A DNA stretch of 57,180 nt. Origin: a virus. The position numbers and the translations under genes are program-made. Below the pieces are notes generated by a model. It was not told the DNA's origin. It was given only the letters and a program-made list of their open reading frames with translations, and did no database searches. Below are positions 35,501 through 42,725 of the stretch, piece by piece. Position 1 is the first letter of the stretch. Each line of letters begins with the position of its first letter. The DNA is taken from positions 1 through 57,180 of the IMG/VR virus record IMGVR_UViG_3300034198_017991; one strand, given 5' to 3'.

Positions 35501-38500
35501 ATGGAAAATAAAATTAGAAGCCATGCTTTAAGATATGGTAATGCCTTAAACAGCAGACTCGAAGAAGAGTTAGATGGTCAAGCCGGTAGTATCGCGGCTT
35601 TCCATGTTTCATTGCGAAACAGAAAAATCGAAGATAGCTATGATACCCGTAAAGCTGTAAACAGCGATGAATACCAAGAAGAGTATCGCAAAGCAAAAAA
35701 ATACAATAAGCTACTCGATGCAACTTACGCTGCCATTTATTCTAGGCTGCAATCCTTTACCCCTCTCCAGGCGGCTGGTCGTAATATGGCTATCGCTTTT
35801 GGTATGCAGAGATATGCTTTATACCACAACCTCGCCGATAAGGTCATCGAGTTCTTCAAAGCTGCTGAAAAAGCTGGTATTAAGTCCGAGGACCTATACA
35901 AAATGGATTTTGATTTGGACGGCGTCAACAATCTTTCTCGGACCAACAACGAACTCAGCCAACAGTGGGAAACAAACAAAAAGCTGATCGAGTCCCACCT
36001 GTCTAACGAAGCGTTGTCCACCCTGCCTGAACGGGCGCAGGACCAACTCCGCGATCAAATCCCACACTCCGACCTTGCGGCCCCTATCGCGATGTTGGAT
36101 GCGTTAATCGCGCAGATTAAGGGCGAGTCTCCCAGTATCCTCTACCAAACCGAAAGCCTTAGCCCACAGGAGCTGGACGCATTCGCTGTGGTCGGTTCCG
36201 AATACATCGCCAACGGTGCCACCACATTGGAAGAGTTCACGGACGCGCTGGTGAAGGAGTTCCCTGGCGCTGCTCCCTACGCGCAGCAGATCTACAACGC
36301 AGCCCAGAAGACCGGTAAGACGCGCTCGCCAGCGGAGATCGTCCGCATGTTGGAGCCGGGTCAGCCGCTCAACAACAGGGCTGTTTACAACATGGTCCGT
36401 GGATACCTCGCTCTCGGGGTCAAGCCTGAAGACGTCATCGACCGCGTCACTGAAGAACTCCAAGACAAGTTCCCGGGCATTACTCGGGATGAAGTTGTGG
36501 TCGAGTTCACCGGCTACGGTAAAGTAAAATACCCTTCCCAGGAAGAGCTGGCCAAAGCTGTTAGAGAGCTGCGTGACACGGAGCGCATCCAGGCCCAGAT
36601 CAAAGACGCCCAGGCCGGTCGCCCGCCGAAGAAGACAGGTCTTCAGCGCGATCAGCCCACGCTGAAGATTCGAAACCTGACGAGAAATCTCGGTGACGCC
36701 CTCCGCAAATCGGGCATCAAGCACACGCGAAAAAGGGACCAGATGCGCGGGTCGCTAGACGCAATCGAAACACGACTCAATAATGAGATCGAGGAGCTGG
36801 ATGAAGCAATTAAGAAAAAGAAAAGAATCTCCCGTGTTAGAAATAAGACGGAATATACCCCAGAGATTCTAGCACTCATCGAAAAGCGTAATGAGCTGAA
36901 GGACAAGTATAACGCTATCTTCGGCATCGACAAGCGCACTCTAACAGAAGAGCAGCGTGTCAAAGCAGCTATCTCTTCACTGGATCGGATGATTCGTGAG
37001 GAAGAGGACATGCTCAAAAAAGGCATTCTCGAAAAGCAGAAGGCCAAGATCAAACTCCCCTACTCGAAAGAGATCGAGGCTCGTCAGAAGCGCCTGGCTG
37101 AACTCCGCGCCAACCGGCTCAAGGCACGCGAGGCCCTGTATCCGAAGAAGACTGCTGAGGAGCGATCCATCGAACGTCTCAAGCAGTCCACGCAGAAGTC
37201 CATCGACCGGATGGAATACTTCATCAAAAACGGTAAGTTCCCGCCACAGCCCGATGGCACCGTCTACCCGCGAGAGCTGTTCCCGGTCGAGCTTCTGAAG
37301 CTCAAGGCCGACATGGCTGTGGCTGTGGACTTCTTGAAGAAGGACTTCGCTCCACGCGCCCCGCTGGAAGAGCGCAAACACAAGGCCGCCATCGCTCAAC
37401 TGGAATCCACGATGAAGGATCTCCAGCGTCGTATCGACTCGAAGGACTTCTCGCCGAAAGAGACGGCTTCGACTCAGAACGCCCGTGTCGACGGCATGCG
37501 CGAGACAGTCAAGATCATGCGCCAGGTCCTCTCGAAGCTGGAGATCGAGGTCGCCGGTTACGACGTGAAACGTGTGGACGCCCTCGTCAAGGCCAGCGAA
37601 AAGCGCAGGGCGGAATACGAGCGTCGCATCCGCGAGGGTGACTTTGTGGACCCTCCCAAGCCGGACCCGATCACCCACGCACGCCTGGAACGTGCCCAGT
37701 TCGAAGAGGCCAAGGCCAAACTCAAGTTCCAGAAGCTTCGTGCTCAGTGGCGTGTCGAGAACCTTCAGGGATGGGACTGGCTCAAGCACCGCATCAAGCA
37801 GGCCCTCTACTTCCGCAACCAATACGCCCTGCTCGGTGACGCCGGTGCGATCCTTCGTGCGAACGGCATCTTCACCATGAACAGTCTCTTGGACTGGTCG
37901 CCCACACTCAAAGGCCAGCGGGCGCTTGCCAGGGTGTTTTGGAGGGCCGTGACTGCGCTGAATGAAGAGAATGAGTTTGCCGCATACAAAAAGATCGTCG
38001 AAAGGCCTTACGCTATATACGACAGCGTTAAGATCAAAGATAGGAAGATCGAGATGAAGTATCTCGCTCCGGACGAGGAAGGGTTCAAGAACAACGAAGA
38101 CATGCTGGACCCTGAGCTACTCAACAAACTTGCTGAAGTGAAGTTCGGTAAGGGCCTGGTAGCTCTACCAGCAAAGCTGCTCCTTAAAGTGGAACGGTTC
38201 AACCGAGTGTTCTCCAACCTCGCCCGCGCTGAAATGCTGGACAACCTCATTGACGCGAACGGAGGCTCAGCCACACCAGATCAGGCCGCCTTGTTCATCA
38301 ACGCTGCTATGATGATGGGCGGTCGCGGATTCTCGACGAATCAGAAGAGAGATGCCTTATTTGCCGGTGCCAACCAGATACTCATCTCGTCCCGTTGGTA
38401 TTACAGCCGAATCGCAGTTGCCGTCGGGCAGCCGGTTCTAACAACCCGGGCAAACTACAAAGGCACTTTCAAAGCCAGGGCCATTGTTCTCTATCAGCTA

Positions 38501-39070
38501 TACGGTAAAAGCCTTCAGCGATCCATTACTCTGGCTGCTCTTGCAACCGCTATGGGTATGAAGCGCGACGGCGAAGATGAAGAAGGTCTCGAACTTGATC
38601 CGACTGCTGAAGACTGGATGAAGTTCTATTTCAGGGTATCTAACGGGACCATGTTCACGTTGGACTTCAGTGGAGGCATGTCACCGTTTGTCAACTTCAT
38701 AGCGAGAGCCTACTACAAAAAGAAGAAAGTCAACGGACGTGTGATCGACATGGCTTCTAACAAGTTCGGAGTCAGCTCCTCACGAGACGATTTCTGGAAG
38801 CTCGTCGACAACCGACTGAAGGCCAACGCCGTCTACGTCCTGTCGATCATAGACGGTCAGTTCTTCGGAGGTAAGCCAGTGACACCGACGACTGCCGTGA
38901 CCGAGCTGTTCACCAACGCAACTGTGGGCGAAATGAACAAGATCGCTGAAGGAACCGTCGAATCGCCGGTCGACCGTGCGGTCCTGTCCGCCCTGAGCTA
39001 CGTGGGAGCTGGTGTCAAGCCGGTCCCCAAGAAGGTCGAGAAAAGTGACAACCAGGTGAAGGGGTTCTAA
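29528..39070 (+). CDS. Giant polyvalent internal virion protein (3180 aa): GNAT, two ART-like, zincin, coiled coils, C-terminal LPD-type domain
   Basis: Starts at ATG 29528 (MALPPFKDILAHPEYQ); the TTG upstream is unlikely. Order of parts: helical N-terminus; an Ala/Gly-rich hydrophobic stretch at about residues 370-440, possibly membrane-active; a GNAT-like region at about 690-820 (QAERRKGAATKALQKL, WYRRFGFRFE); an ADP-ribosyltransferase-like domain from about residue 919 (VYHAGPAKL); a second from about 1252 (VFHGTKGK, then AGSYFAEDRRYAEGAA); a zincin metallopeptidase with HELGGH at 1401-1406 and a likely third ligand in EKWARGFERF; coiled coils near 1740-1790 and 2400-2570; and a C-terminal domain of the large-polyvalent (LPD) type. 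Such polyvalent proteins are thought to be injected and to disarm the host. Confidence 0.8.
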   Translation: MALPPFKDILAHPEYQSADIARKRVISDTYWNNYDVEKPGDEWAQQQRTLTNSILDTKEAMQDAAPVAQRFLQGKLNSLSREFQLSSADGYGLIKDPTEREAAVKSLQEQTAAEQEKLMKTSSLFDKEVSKQMEPAWKALQDSALNSGYFGDQTLRGPEGELLNASGVEKSRANYIRYRDQLAGDFNLEPEEVDDLVKHRLGLQKEAVSRDAFGAIHVKDEVLSGGIDKLQRAIVDSNLPTSVKNTLAEEVPQRLSVFQERIVNNVRDNHPELASEIKWTGKVDEDYKAVTDKLNTDWKQQFGGGVAASYLDRAASLAGRQFTEPGELPPGDPIDPTTLKAGQRELANRQQSINQLSDYINSEKTRILGGVDAAVVGAGAFSVAESALIGAATGGLGNALVPASRIAAAGPVGKAALKFAQGAANVAPVAAYGAAGQSIDTYESARKAGKSESESLALAAIGGASEFFITSLSSGLGFGGVEDFTSRLGTEAARKSLAGSLARASMAFGVNVAGESAEEVSIAALNGLLVESKLNPKMTQEDFKKSLMDTLKTTALVSAPFGAVEAADKFSFKPTDQQTDDELHERADELYKAAAQESVPAPEAAGRTFPEAGPVTVAQLEQERAVQADLIEDPEEKAALLEASPQDLAKEWGVDLVVDEPAQNAEQSALSDTGVQEAPAAPAASGKAQDSAFTKLRKAIGANTKLQGDVFGDKIGFSTKETGEEAGVEMTLVPDEDDPNRATLDAIITPQAERRKGAATKALQKLTSEADSLAITLDLDVRPDQVVPKGEAAPMTADQLKDWYRRFGFRFEEGSNRGVRFSEPDLQKAWGETLPPYTGDLNSLPEDRNFSDNQTIRDMFEEDPSRFEEGQTYFAESVFTVQGGKLKRHRGVAADYSYNTKKFSLRKVEDLVPEPPSKVYHAGPAKLSADSVQFDKGAIGFHTGNRDQADYVASGKTGKKNGVVSELSLQDRSDGGQLQTESVTTDMPWEQPDALLAELVHQGLINQDEAITMVGMWDISDDHKNAAMEAIEKAARMSGNPDFATVDETIGEFYTNPDTYRNREKLSQVRELLVESGIGAIRYPNDVEGTEPGESTAVLDKRMFSRIQPQQTNENQVQETSRPAPVKGQPAQPATASKAPEGAAQRQGQGEEDRVSEAEKLILDLLGIQAVEPGKTAPIVEPNGQMRLFQRGARAADTARFIELTEDLYRDSDEATAEQIAAWREANPGKWEELSAMREKALREAGYGVGPVFHGTKGKRREAFPFVVFDTERRGKNTLESNHPAGSYFAEDRRYAEGAAYSQTNMGRNGKPVVGVFFLRNDVQRTPGVESAVEYVAFDPAQIKSADPISPGPRILPDEWADAGSPSILYQDIKGSFQAARDLSKATVSYFESADASTAVHELGGHLARYFLLNKDIPQENRAGITDEDIATVTEWATGGTSRWDKDAEEKWARGFERFILEGVTTGVEAVDRAIQKLANWLMDVYKSITASDINIEITPEVRAVMQKLVTRGERLRAAGQQATPVAVEVRRKEPAKPAAKKPIPKRRPTANPTDFGLRKVINDAIRREYGMPKSGLKIKVTDQEAWDEALLRVANNAAFEKLDPDQRRAAPKPPLVGAALVKDLIDNPRQMDKYEAALLAHEGLVRERAIENARIDAEKLPDTATAVDRIAAADAADKATAAFAELLDVVRRQGSLAGLALQAMKLVASRSFTLSKMMADAYIARNAGLDEKRPLNEKEKKLVEDLNAEIQKNTDLVAKLEAELEENRVLYEEKALLERIIADLEKSKAAAPKPRAKREVSRERVQMARAVLDRFRTLAQMGRKVDKSKQPEVTISVGGGSPVKVFLSKNTIPGEKPYRATWFKDNGDPAGHTDLSQGEYTRALRGDTVSVADGAFSATIKTSDSRNPLEDHPDLGPSIGSGIRDGSLESRVLHHSQMMQRRYPEIYATIQTSLPKNLKPISKYSTGIRTSVYEHIGDLAHRAGSSEVMVMENKIRSHALRYGNALNSRLEEELDGQAGSIAAFHVSLRNRKIEDSYDTRKAVNSDEYQEEYRKAKKYNKLLDATYAAIYSRLQSFTPLQAAGRNMAIAFGMQRYALYHNLADKVIEFFKAAEKAGIKSEDLYKMDFDLDGVNNLSRTNNELSQQWETNKKLIESHLSNEALSTLPERAQDQLRDQIPHSDLAAPIAMLDALIAQIKGESPSILYQTESLSPQELDAFAVVGSEYIANGATTLEEFTDALVKEFPGAAPYAQQIYNAAQKTGKTRSPAEIVRMLEPGQPLNNRAVYNMVRGYLALGVKPEDVIDRVTEELQDKFPGITRDEVVVEFTGYGKVKYPSQEELAKAVRELRDTERIQAQIKDAQAGRPPKKTGLQRDQPTLKIRNLTRNLGDALRKSGIKHTRKRDQMRGSLDAIETRLNNEIEELDEAIKKKKRISRVRNKTEYTPEILALIEKRNELKDKYNAIFGIDKRTLTEEQRVKAAISSLDRMIREEEDMLKKGILEKQKAKIKLPYSKEIEARQKRLAELRANRLKAREALYPKKTAEERSIERLKQSTQKSIDRMEYFIKNGKFPPQPDGTVYPRELFPVELLKLKADMAVAVDFLKKDFAPRAPLEERKHKAAIAQLESTMKDLQRRIDSKDFSPKETASTQNARVDGMRETVKIMRQVLSKLEIEVAGYDVKRVDALVKASEKRRAEYERRIREGDFVDPPKPDPITHARLERAQFEEAKAKLKFQKLRAQWRVENLQGWDWLKHRIKQALYFRNQYALLGDAGAILRANGIFTMNSLLDWSPTLKGQRALARVFWRAVTALNEENEFAAYKKIVERPYAIYDSVKIKDRKIEMKYLAPDEEGFKNNEDMLDPELLNKLAEVKFGKGLVALPAKLLLKVERFNRVFSNLARAEMLDNLIDANGGSATPDQAALFINAAMMMGGRGFSTNQKRDALFAGANQILISSRWYYSRIAVAVGQPVLTTRANYKGTFKARAIVLYQLYGKSLQRSITLAALATAMGMKRDGEDEEGLELDPTAEDWMKFYFRVSNGTMFTLDFSGGMSPFVNFIARAYYKKKKVNGRVIDMASNKFGVSSSRDDFWKLVDNRLKANAVYVLSIIDGQFFGGKPVTPTTAVTELFTNATVGEMNKIAEGTVESPVDRAVLSALSYVGAGVKPVPKKVEKSDNQVKGF

Positions 39071-39081
39071 CAGAACCTGAG

Positions 39082-39291
39082 TTAGCTGCTCGGATCTGCC
39101 AGAACCCTCCAAACAAACGGGTGCTCGCGTATGACATCCAAGTCGATTGGGTCGGCGTGAGCGAGTATCTCTTTCGCATTTGCAACCGCTTGCAGCATGT
39201 CCTTTGCCTCCGTTTCTGCGCCGTGAGTGCGGAGCAGTTCAGCGACGCCCCATACTGCGCCAGCGATCCATCCTTTTGCGTGTGCTTTCAT
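39082..39291 (-). CDS. Small hypothetical protein (69 aa)
   Basis: Last gene of the minus-strand operon, convergent with the giant gene at a gap of 11 bases. ATG 39291 (MKAHAKGWIAGAVWGVAELL) follows the stop of the preceding gene; an upstream in-frame TTG start would overlap it and is less likely. Basic, helical N-terminus, then LQAVANAKEILAHADPIDLD and a closing helix (VIREHPFVWRVL). This layout is common for short phage proteins in replication operons. The octamer variant TCTAACAA occurs at 39295. Confidence 0.6.
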   Translation of the reverse strand: MKAHAKGWIAGAVWGVAELLRTHGAETEAKDMLQAVANAKEILAHADPIDLDVIREHPFVWRVLADPSS

Positions 39292-39295
39292 AAAT

Positions 39296-39532
39296 CTAAC
39301 AAGCGTTTCCGAACCCAAGCTCTTCCCAGGAGTAGATCCTGACTTCTTCTTGGGAGGAGCATTCGATATGGCGTGTGTTGATGAGAAGAGTGCATTTGAC
39401 AACGCACGACTCAGTCAAGTTCACGTCCTTTCGAAACCTCATCAAGGCAGCCAACGATATTGCTTTCATGCAGGCCACGCACACTCTGACCTGACGCTTC
39501 TCTTGAAAAGACTCTGCATATCCGTATCCCAT
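39296..39532 (-). CDS. Small Cys-containing protein coupled to DNA polymerase (78 aa)
   Basis: The ATG shares its A with the polymerase stop (TAATG), so it is probably translated by coupling. MGYGYAESFQEKRQVRVCVA, then CMKAISLAALMRFRKDVNLT, ESCVVKCTLLINTRHIECSS and YSWEELGFGNAC. Four or more cysteines (CVAC, CVVKC, EC, AC) hint at a small zinc-binding protein. No family recognised. Confidence 0.55.
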   Translation of the reverse strand: MGYGYAESFQEKRQVRVCVACMKAISLAALMRFRKDVNLTESCVVKCTLLINTRHIECSSQEEVRIYSWEELGFGNAC

Positions 39533-41538
39533 TATCGTAGCGGGTAAAGTTCTGACCAGTTGGGACCCCACTCACCCTCCACTTTGATGGGCACTCTGAA
39601 CTTGATGGCGGTCTCCATGATTCGCTGCATTTCGGTGAAAGCCTCTTCGTCCCAGTCGGGAGCCACGGACCAGTCTTTCTCGTCGTGGACCACAAGTCGA
39701 GGAAATCCGATCCGGTCGTAGATGCCCTGCTTGTGGCACTGGACCATGGCCGACTTCATCAGGTCGGCGGCAGATCCCTGGATGCGGTAGTTCAAGGCCT
39801 TGTGGAGGTATGCCCTCCGGATGTTCGGCCCATAGGCCCGGACAGCGGCGTCGAACTTCAGAGCCATCGGCCGGTCCTGTCCGCGTGGCTGGTAGATTGG
39901 CTCCCACCGGTTGAACAGGGACCGCCTGTTGAGAATCGTCCGGATCTCGCCGGTCTCACCGGCGACAGTGCTGTAATACTCCATGGTCTCGCGGACGTAG
40001 GGAAGACCGTCATGGTAGGTGTTGAACAGGTCTTCAGCCTCAGCCTTTCCGATTCCGAGACGCCTGGCCAGGGCATTGACCATCATGCCATACAAGATAC
40101 CGAAGTTGATAGTCTTAACGGGCTTGCGCCACTTCTTCATGCCGTCTTCTGTGGTGATGTCCCAGCCCGCATACGGGGCCACCATCTTCAAGCAGAAGTT
40201 ATGGTAATCGGTGTCAGGATTATCACGGTATTCTTTGCGCAGGGCTTTCGCTCCGGCACCTCGCGCATCATGCGCAAGGATACGCGACTCAATACTTGAG
40301 TAATCATATTTGCGCCAGTGGTCGTGGCCTTCGTCCGGGATGAAAATCGAGCGAATCTTCTTGGCCAGGTCGTTTCTCGAAGGGATCTGCTGGAGGTTCG
40401 GGTCAGACGCGCTCATGCGGCCGGTGACGGCTCGGAGCGGGTTGAACTGGCCGTGGACCCGGCCGTTCACATGCGAGCCTAGGATCGCGTTCTCGACAAA
40501 CGTCGAGCGGTATTTCTTGATCTCCTCCAGGTCCACAATGAGCTGGCCCAACGGGTGGTCGAGCGCCTTGAGCAGCTCGCCCTTGAGGGACATCTTGCCG
40601 TTGGCTGTCCTGACGATGGGGATCTTCAGCGACTGGAAGACCTTCTCCATCTCCACCGGCGATCCAGTGTTGACCGGCCGACCGGCAATCTCGTCGATCT
40701 GAGCCTGGAGGTCATCCGCTGAATGGATCAGGGCCTCACGCGCCTGCTCTGCGGCGTCGAGGTCCACAGACACGCCCAGGAGGCGCATCTGGACCAACAC
40801 GGGAATCAGGTCACACTCCAACCGGTAGACGTCCCACAGACCGTCGGCTTCGAGCATCTCGAAGATGGGAGCGGCGAGCTGGATGGGGAGCCGGACGTCC
40901 GACTCGGCGTAGTATCCGATCAGCTCCGGCGGACACCGATAAAAGTTCGACGCGGCAACCTCCCTCAGCTCCTTGGCCGACTTCGGCTTGGCACCATGTC
41001 CCCAATACCTCCAGCACCAGTCGTAGAGCATCTCCGAGGTCTTGCCTTCGCCAAGGATTCGCTGGCCCAGGCTTTCGAGAGACGCCTCGTCCTCATGGGA
41101 CAGGAGCTTCGACGCAGTGAAGGTGTCGTGGATCTCTCCGCGCACCCTGACGCCTTCGTGCTCCAGCCAGCCGAGGTCGTAGAGGATGTTGTGGCCGATC
41201 TTTGGCTGCTCCGGCCTGCCGAGCTGCTCGCGGCACCAGTCAAGGACGTCGTGAGGATTGTGGTTCTGGTAGCCGTCATGCCGCATGGGATAATACTGCT
41301 CGAACCCGTCATCGGTCGCCACGGCGACTCCGATCAGGTGGCCCACACCGCGTCCCCAGCCCGGCCCATGCAGCTTGATGTGCGGGTCGTATGTCTCGAC
41401 GTCGAATGAGATGGCACCGGCACCGGAGAGGTCCGGGAACCGGTTGCGCATCTTCCACCCCGTTTTCGGAATGGGCGGCTTCGGGTTCGGCCGAAACTTC
41501 TTCCCCTTCTTCGCGTCCTCTGGCCAGAAAAGTCCCAT
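39532..41538 (-). CDS. polA: Family A DNA polymerase with 3'-5' exonuclease (668 aa)
   Basis: Replicative polymerase of T7 type. The exonuclease domain has Exo I FDVETYD (D46, E48), Exo II GHNILYD (N117, D121) and Exo III YAESD (Y210, D214), all intact, so proofreading is expected. The polymerase domain has motif A YDYSSIESRILAH (D412), motif B RKPVKTINFGILYG (K475, F479, Y483) and motif C VVHDEKD (H618, D619). The residue equivalent to E. coli Pol I position 762 is phenylalanine (F479). No 5'-3' exonuclease domain. In the same operon as the clamp, helicase and nucleases. Confidence 0.95.
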   Translation of the reverse strand: MGLFWPEDAKKGKKFRPNPKPPIPKTGWKMRNRFPDLSGAGAISFDVETYDPHIKLHGPGWGRGVGHLIGVAVATDDGFEQYYPMRHDGYQNHNPHDVLDWCREQLGRPEQPKIGHNILYDLGWLEHEGVRVRGEIHDTFTASKLLSHEDEASLESLGQRILGEGKTSEMLYDWCWRYWGHGAKPKSAKELREVAASNFYRCPPELIGYYAESDVRLPIQLAAPIFEMLEADGLWDVYRLECDLIPVLVQMRLLGVSVDLDAAEQAREALIHSADDLQAQIDEIAGRPVNTGSPVEMEKVFQSLKIPIVRTANGKMSLKGELLKALDHPLGQLIVDLEEIKKYRSTFVENAILGSHVNGRVHGQFNPLRAVTGRMSASDPNLQQIPSRNDLAKKIRSIFIPDEGHDHWRKYDYSSIESRILAHDARGAGAKALRKEYRDNPDTDYHNFCLKMVAPYAGWDITTEDGMKKWRKPVKTINFGILYGMMVNALARRLGIGKAEAEDLFNTYHDGLPYVRETMEYYSTVAGETGEIRTILNRRSLFNRWEPIYQPRGQDRPMALKFDAAVRAYGPNIRRAYLHKALNYRIQGSAADLMKSAMVQCHKQGIYDRIGFPRLVVHDEKDWSVAPDWDEEAFTEMQRIMETAIKFRVPIKVEGEWGPNWSELYPLR

Positions 41539-41544
41539 GATGTA

Positions 41545-42471
41545 TCAGCTTTTGTAAGCAAGCGTCGGACAGATAGCTCGGCAGGTATCATGAATCGCCA
41601 TGAGCCTGAAGCCGTCCTCGCTGACGTGGATGTCCGTAGACACTTTCAGCAGAGGGTCAAGTGATTTCTTGTAAGCTGATACTGATACCTGCTTTGAACA
41701 CACGCCTTCGATCTCTCCGAAAAGGCTCTCCTGTTTGTATCTTACAGTTCCTTTGTCGAACGTGACGGTATCGCATGCGACAGTCAGGAGATCTTCCTTG
41801 AGTTTCAACGCAACCCACTCTCCGTCAAAGAATTGTGACGTATCAGGCATCTGCCCGTCGATGCTCAGCGAACAGAGCGACGAGCCGTCCTCGAAGCAGA
41901 ATTTGACAGCCCGGCCGTCGCAGATCACGCTGACCATCTTCGACTTGAAGGCCATCAGGGCGCGGACTGCGTCGACCGGAAGGTTGAACTCCAGGTCGTC
42001 GTCGAGGTTCGAGATCGCGGAAATGACGACGGCGTTGTTGGTAGCCTCCATCATTCCGTATCTGAACGAGACCCCCTGAGCCCAGATCCTGGAGTTGGCC
42101 GGATTGATCACGTCGTGGAGACTCCGGAGGTGTGTGGTGTCCAGCTCTCCGCGCACGGCCTTCCCGAGGACGTCCAGGGTCACCATCTCTTCCGGCGGCA
42201 AGCACGGCACCGACAGCTTCTCCTTGCCCTCCTGAAGCACGAGCTTCTTTTTCTGGATCGTGTAGGCGACTGCCTCCCGCTTCTTGCGGAAAAAGGTCGA
42301 GACGGCGCTGGGGTTGAAGCAGCAGCCGAGTTCGATGCCGACCGGCACGGAGATGCAGAAGGTTCCGCCGAACGCCTGCATGAGCCCGTTGTCAATGCGG
42401 ACCATCGTGGCGGTCGGTGAAGGGGCCATCGGGTTGAGGGCCAGGGAGACGAGCTTGAGTTGCGCGAGCAT
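41545..42471 (-). CDS. DNA polymerase sliding clamp, beta/DnaN-like (308 aa)
   Basis: Three-part beta-clamp-like sequence: VRIDNGLMQAFGGTFCISVP at the start, VVISAISNLDDDLEFNLPVD in the middle, and the end HVSEDGFRLMAIHDTCRAIC PTLAYKS, the typical beta-strand closing of bacterial and phage clamps (s..g.rl.a.d......). The length is about 60 residues less than bacterial DnaN, as in phage versions. Encircles DNA to raise processivity of the polymerase next to it. Moderate confidence because the family is divergent. Confidence 0.65.
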   Translation of the reverse strand: MLAQLKLVSLALNPMAPSPTATMVRIDNGLMQAFGGTFCISVPVGIELGCCFNPSAVSTFFRKKREAVAYTIQKKKLVLQEGKEKLSVPCLPPEEMVTLDVLGKAVRGELDTTHLRSLHDVINPANSRIWAQGVSFRYGMMEATNNAVVISAISNLDDDLEFNLPVDAVRALMAFKSKMVSVICDGRAVKFCFEDGSSLCSLSIDGQMPDTSQFFDGEWVALKLKEDLLTVACDTVTFDKGTVRYKQESLFGEIEGVCSKQVSVSAYKKSLDPLLKVSTDIHVSEDGFRLMAIHDTCRAICPTLAYKS

Positions 42472-42713
42472 CAGCGGAATCTGTTTTTGTTGATCACTTC
42501 TTTACCCACCTCAGCACGAGCAAAGGCAAGTTCGCGGGCCTTGCGGTAGATCCAGATCTTACCAAGGCTGCGGACCAGGATGTAGTCCGTTCCCTTGACG
42601 TCTTGCAAGGCTTTTCTGAAAATTTCTTCATCAATATCCGGACTGTATCCGTCGGAATTGATCGTCGCATAGCCGTTCTTAGCGGCCCATTTTTCACTGT
42701 ATACTTTAGCCAT
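42471..42713 (-). CDS. Small basic protein (80 aa)
   Basis: MAKVYSEKWAAKNGYATINS, then EEIFRKALQDVKGTDYILVR and SLGKIWIYRKARELAFARAE, ending VGKEVINKNRFR. Basic, with a beta-strand/helix mixture that could bind nucleic acid. The stop overlaps the clamp start (TGATG), so they are co-translated. Separated from the helicase by 12 bases. Function unknown. Confidence 0.55.
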   Translation of the reverse strand: MAKVYSEKWAAKNGYATINSDGYSPDIDEEIFRKALQDVKGTDYILVRSLGKIWIYRKARELAFARAEVGKEVINKNRFR

Positions 42714-42725
42714 GGTTAGTGTTGG

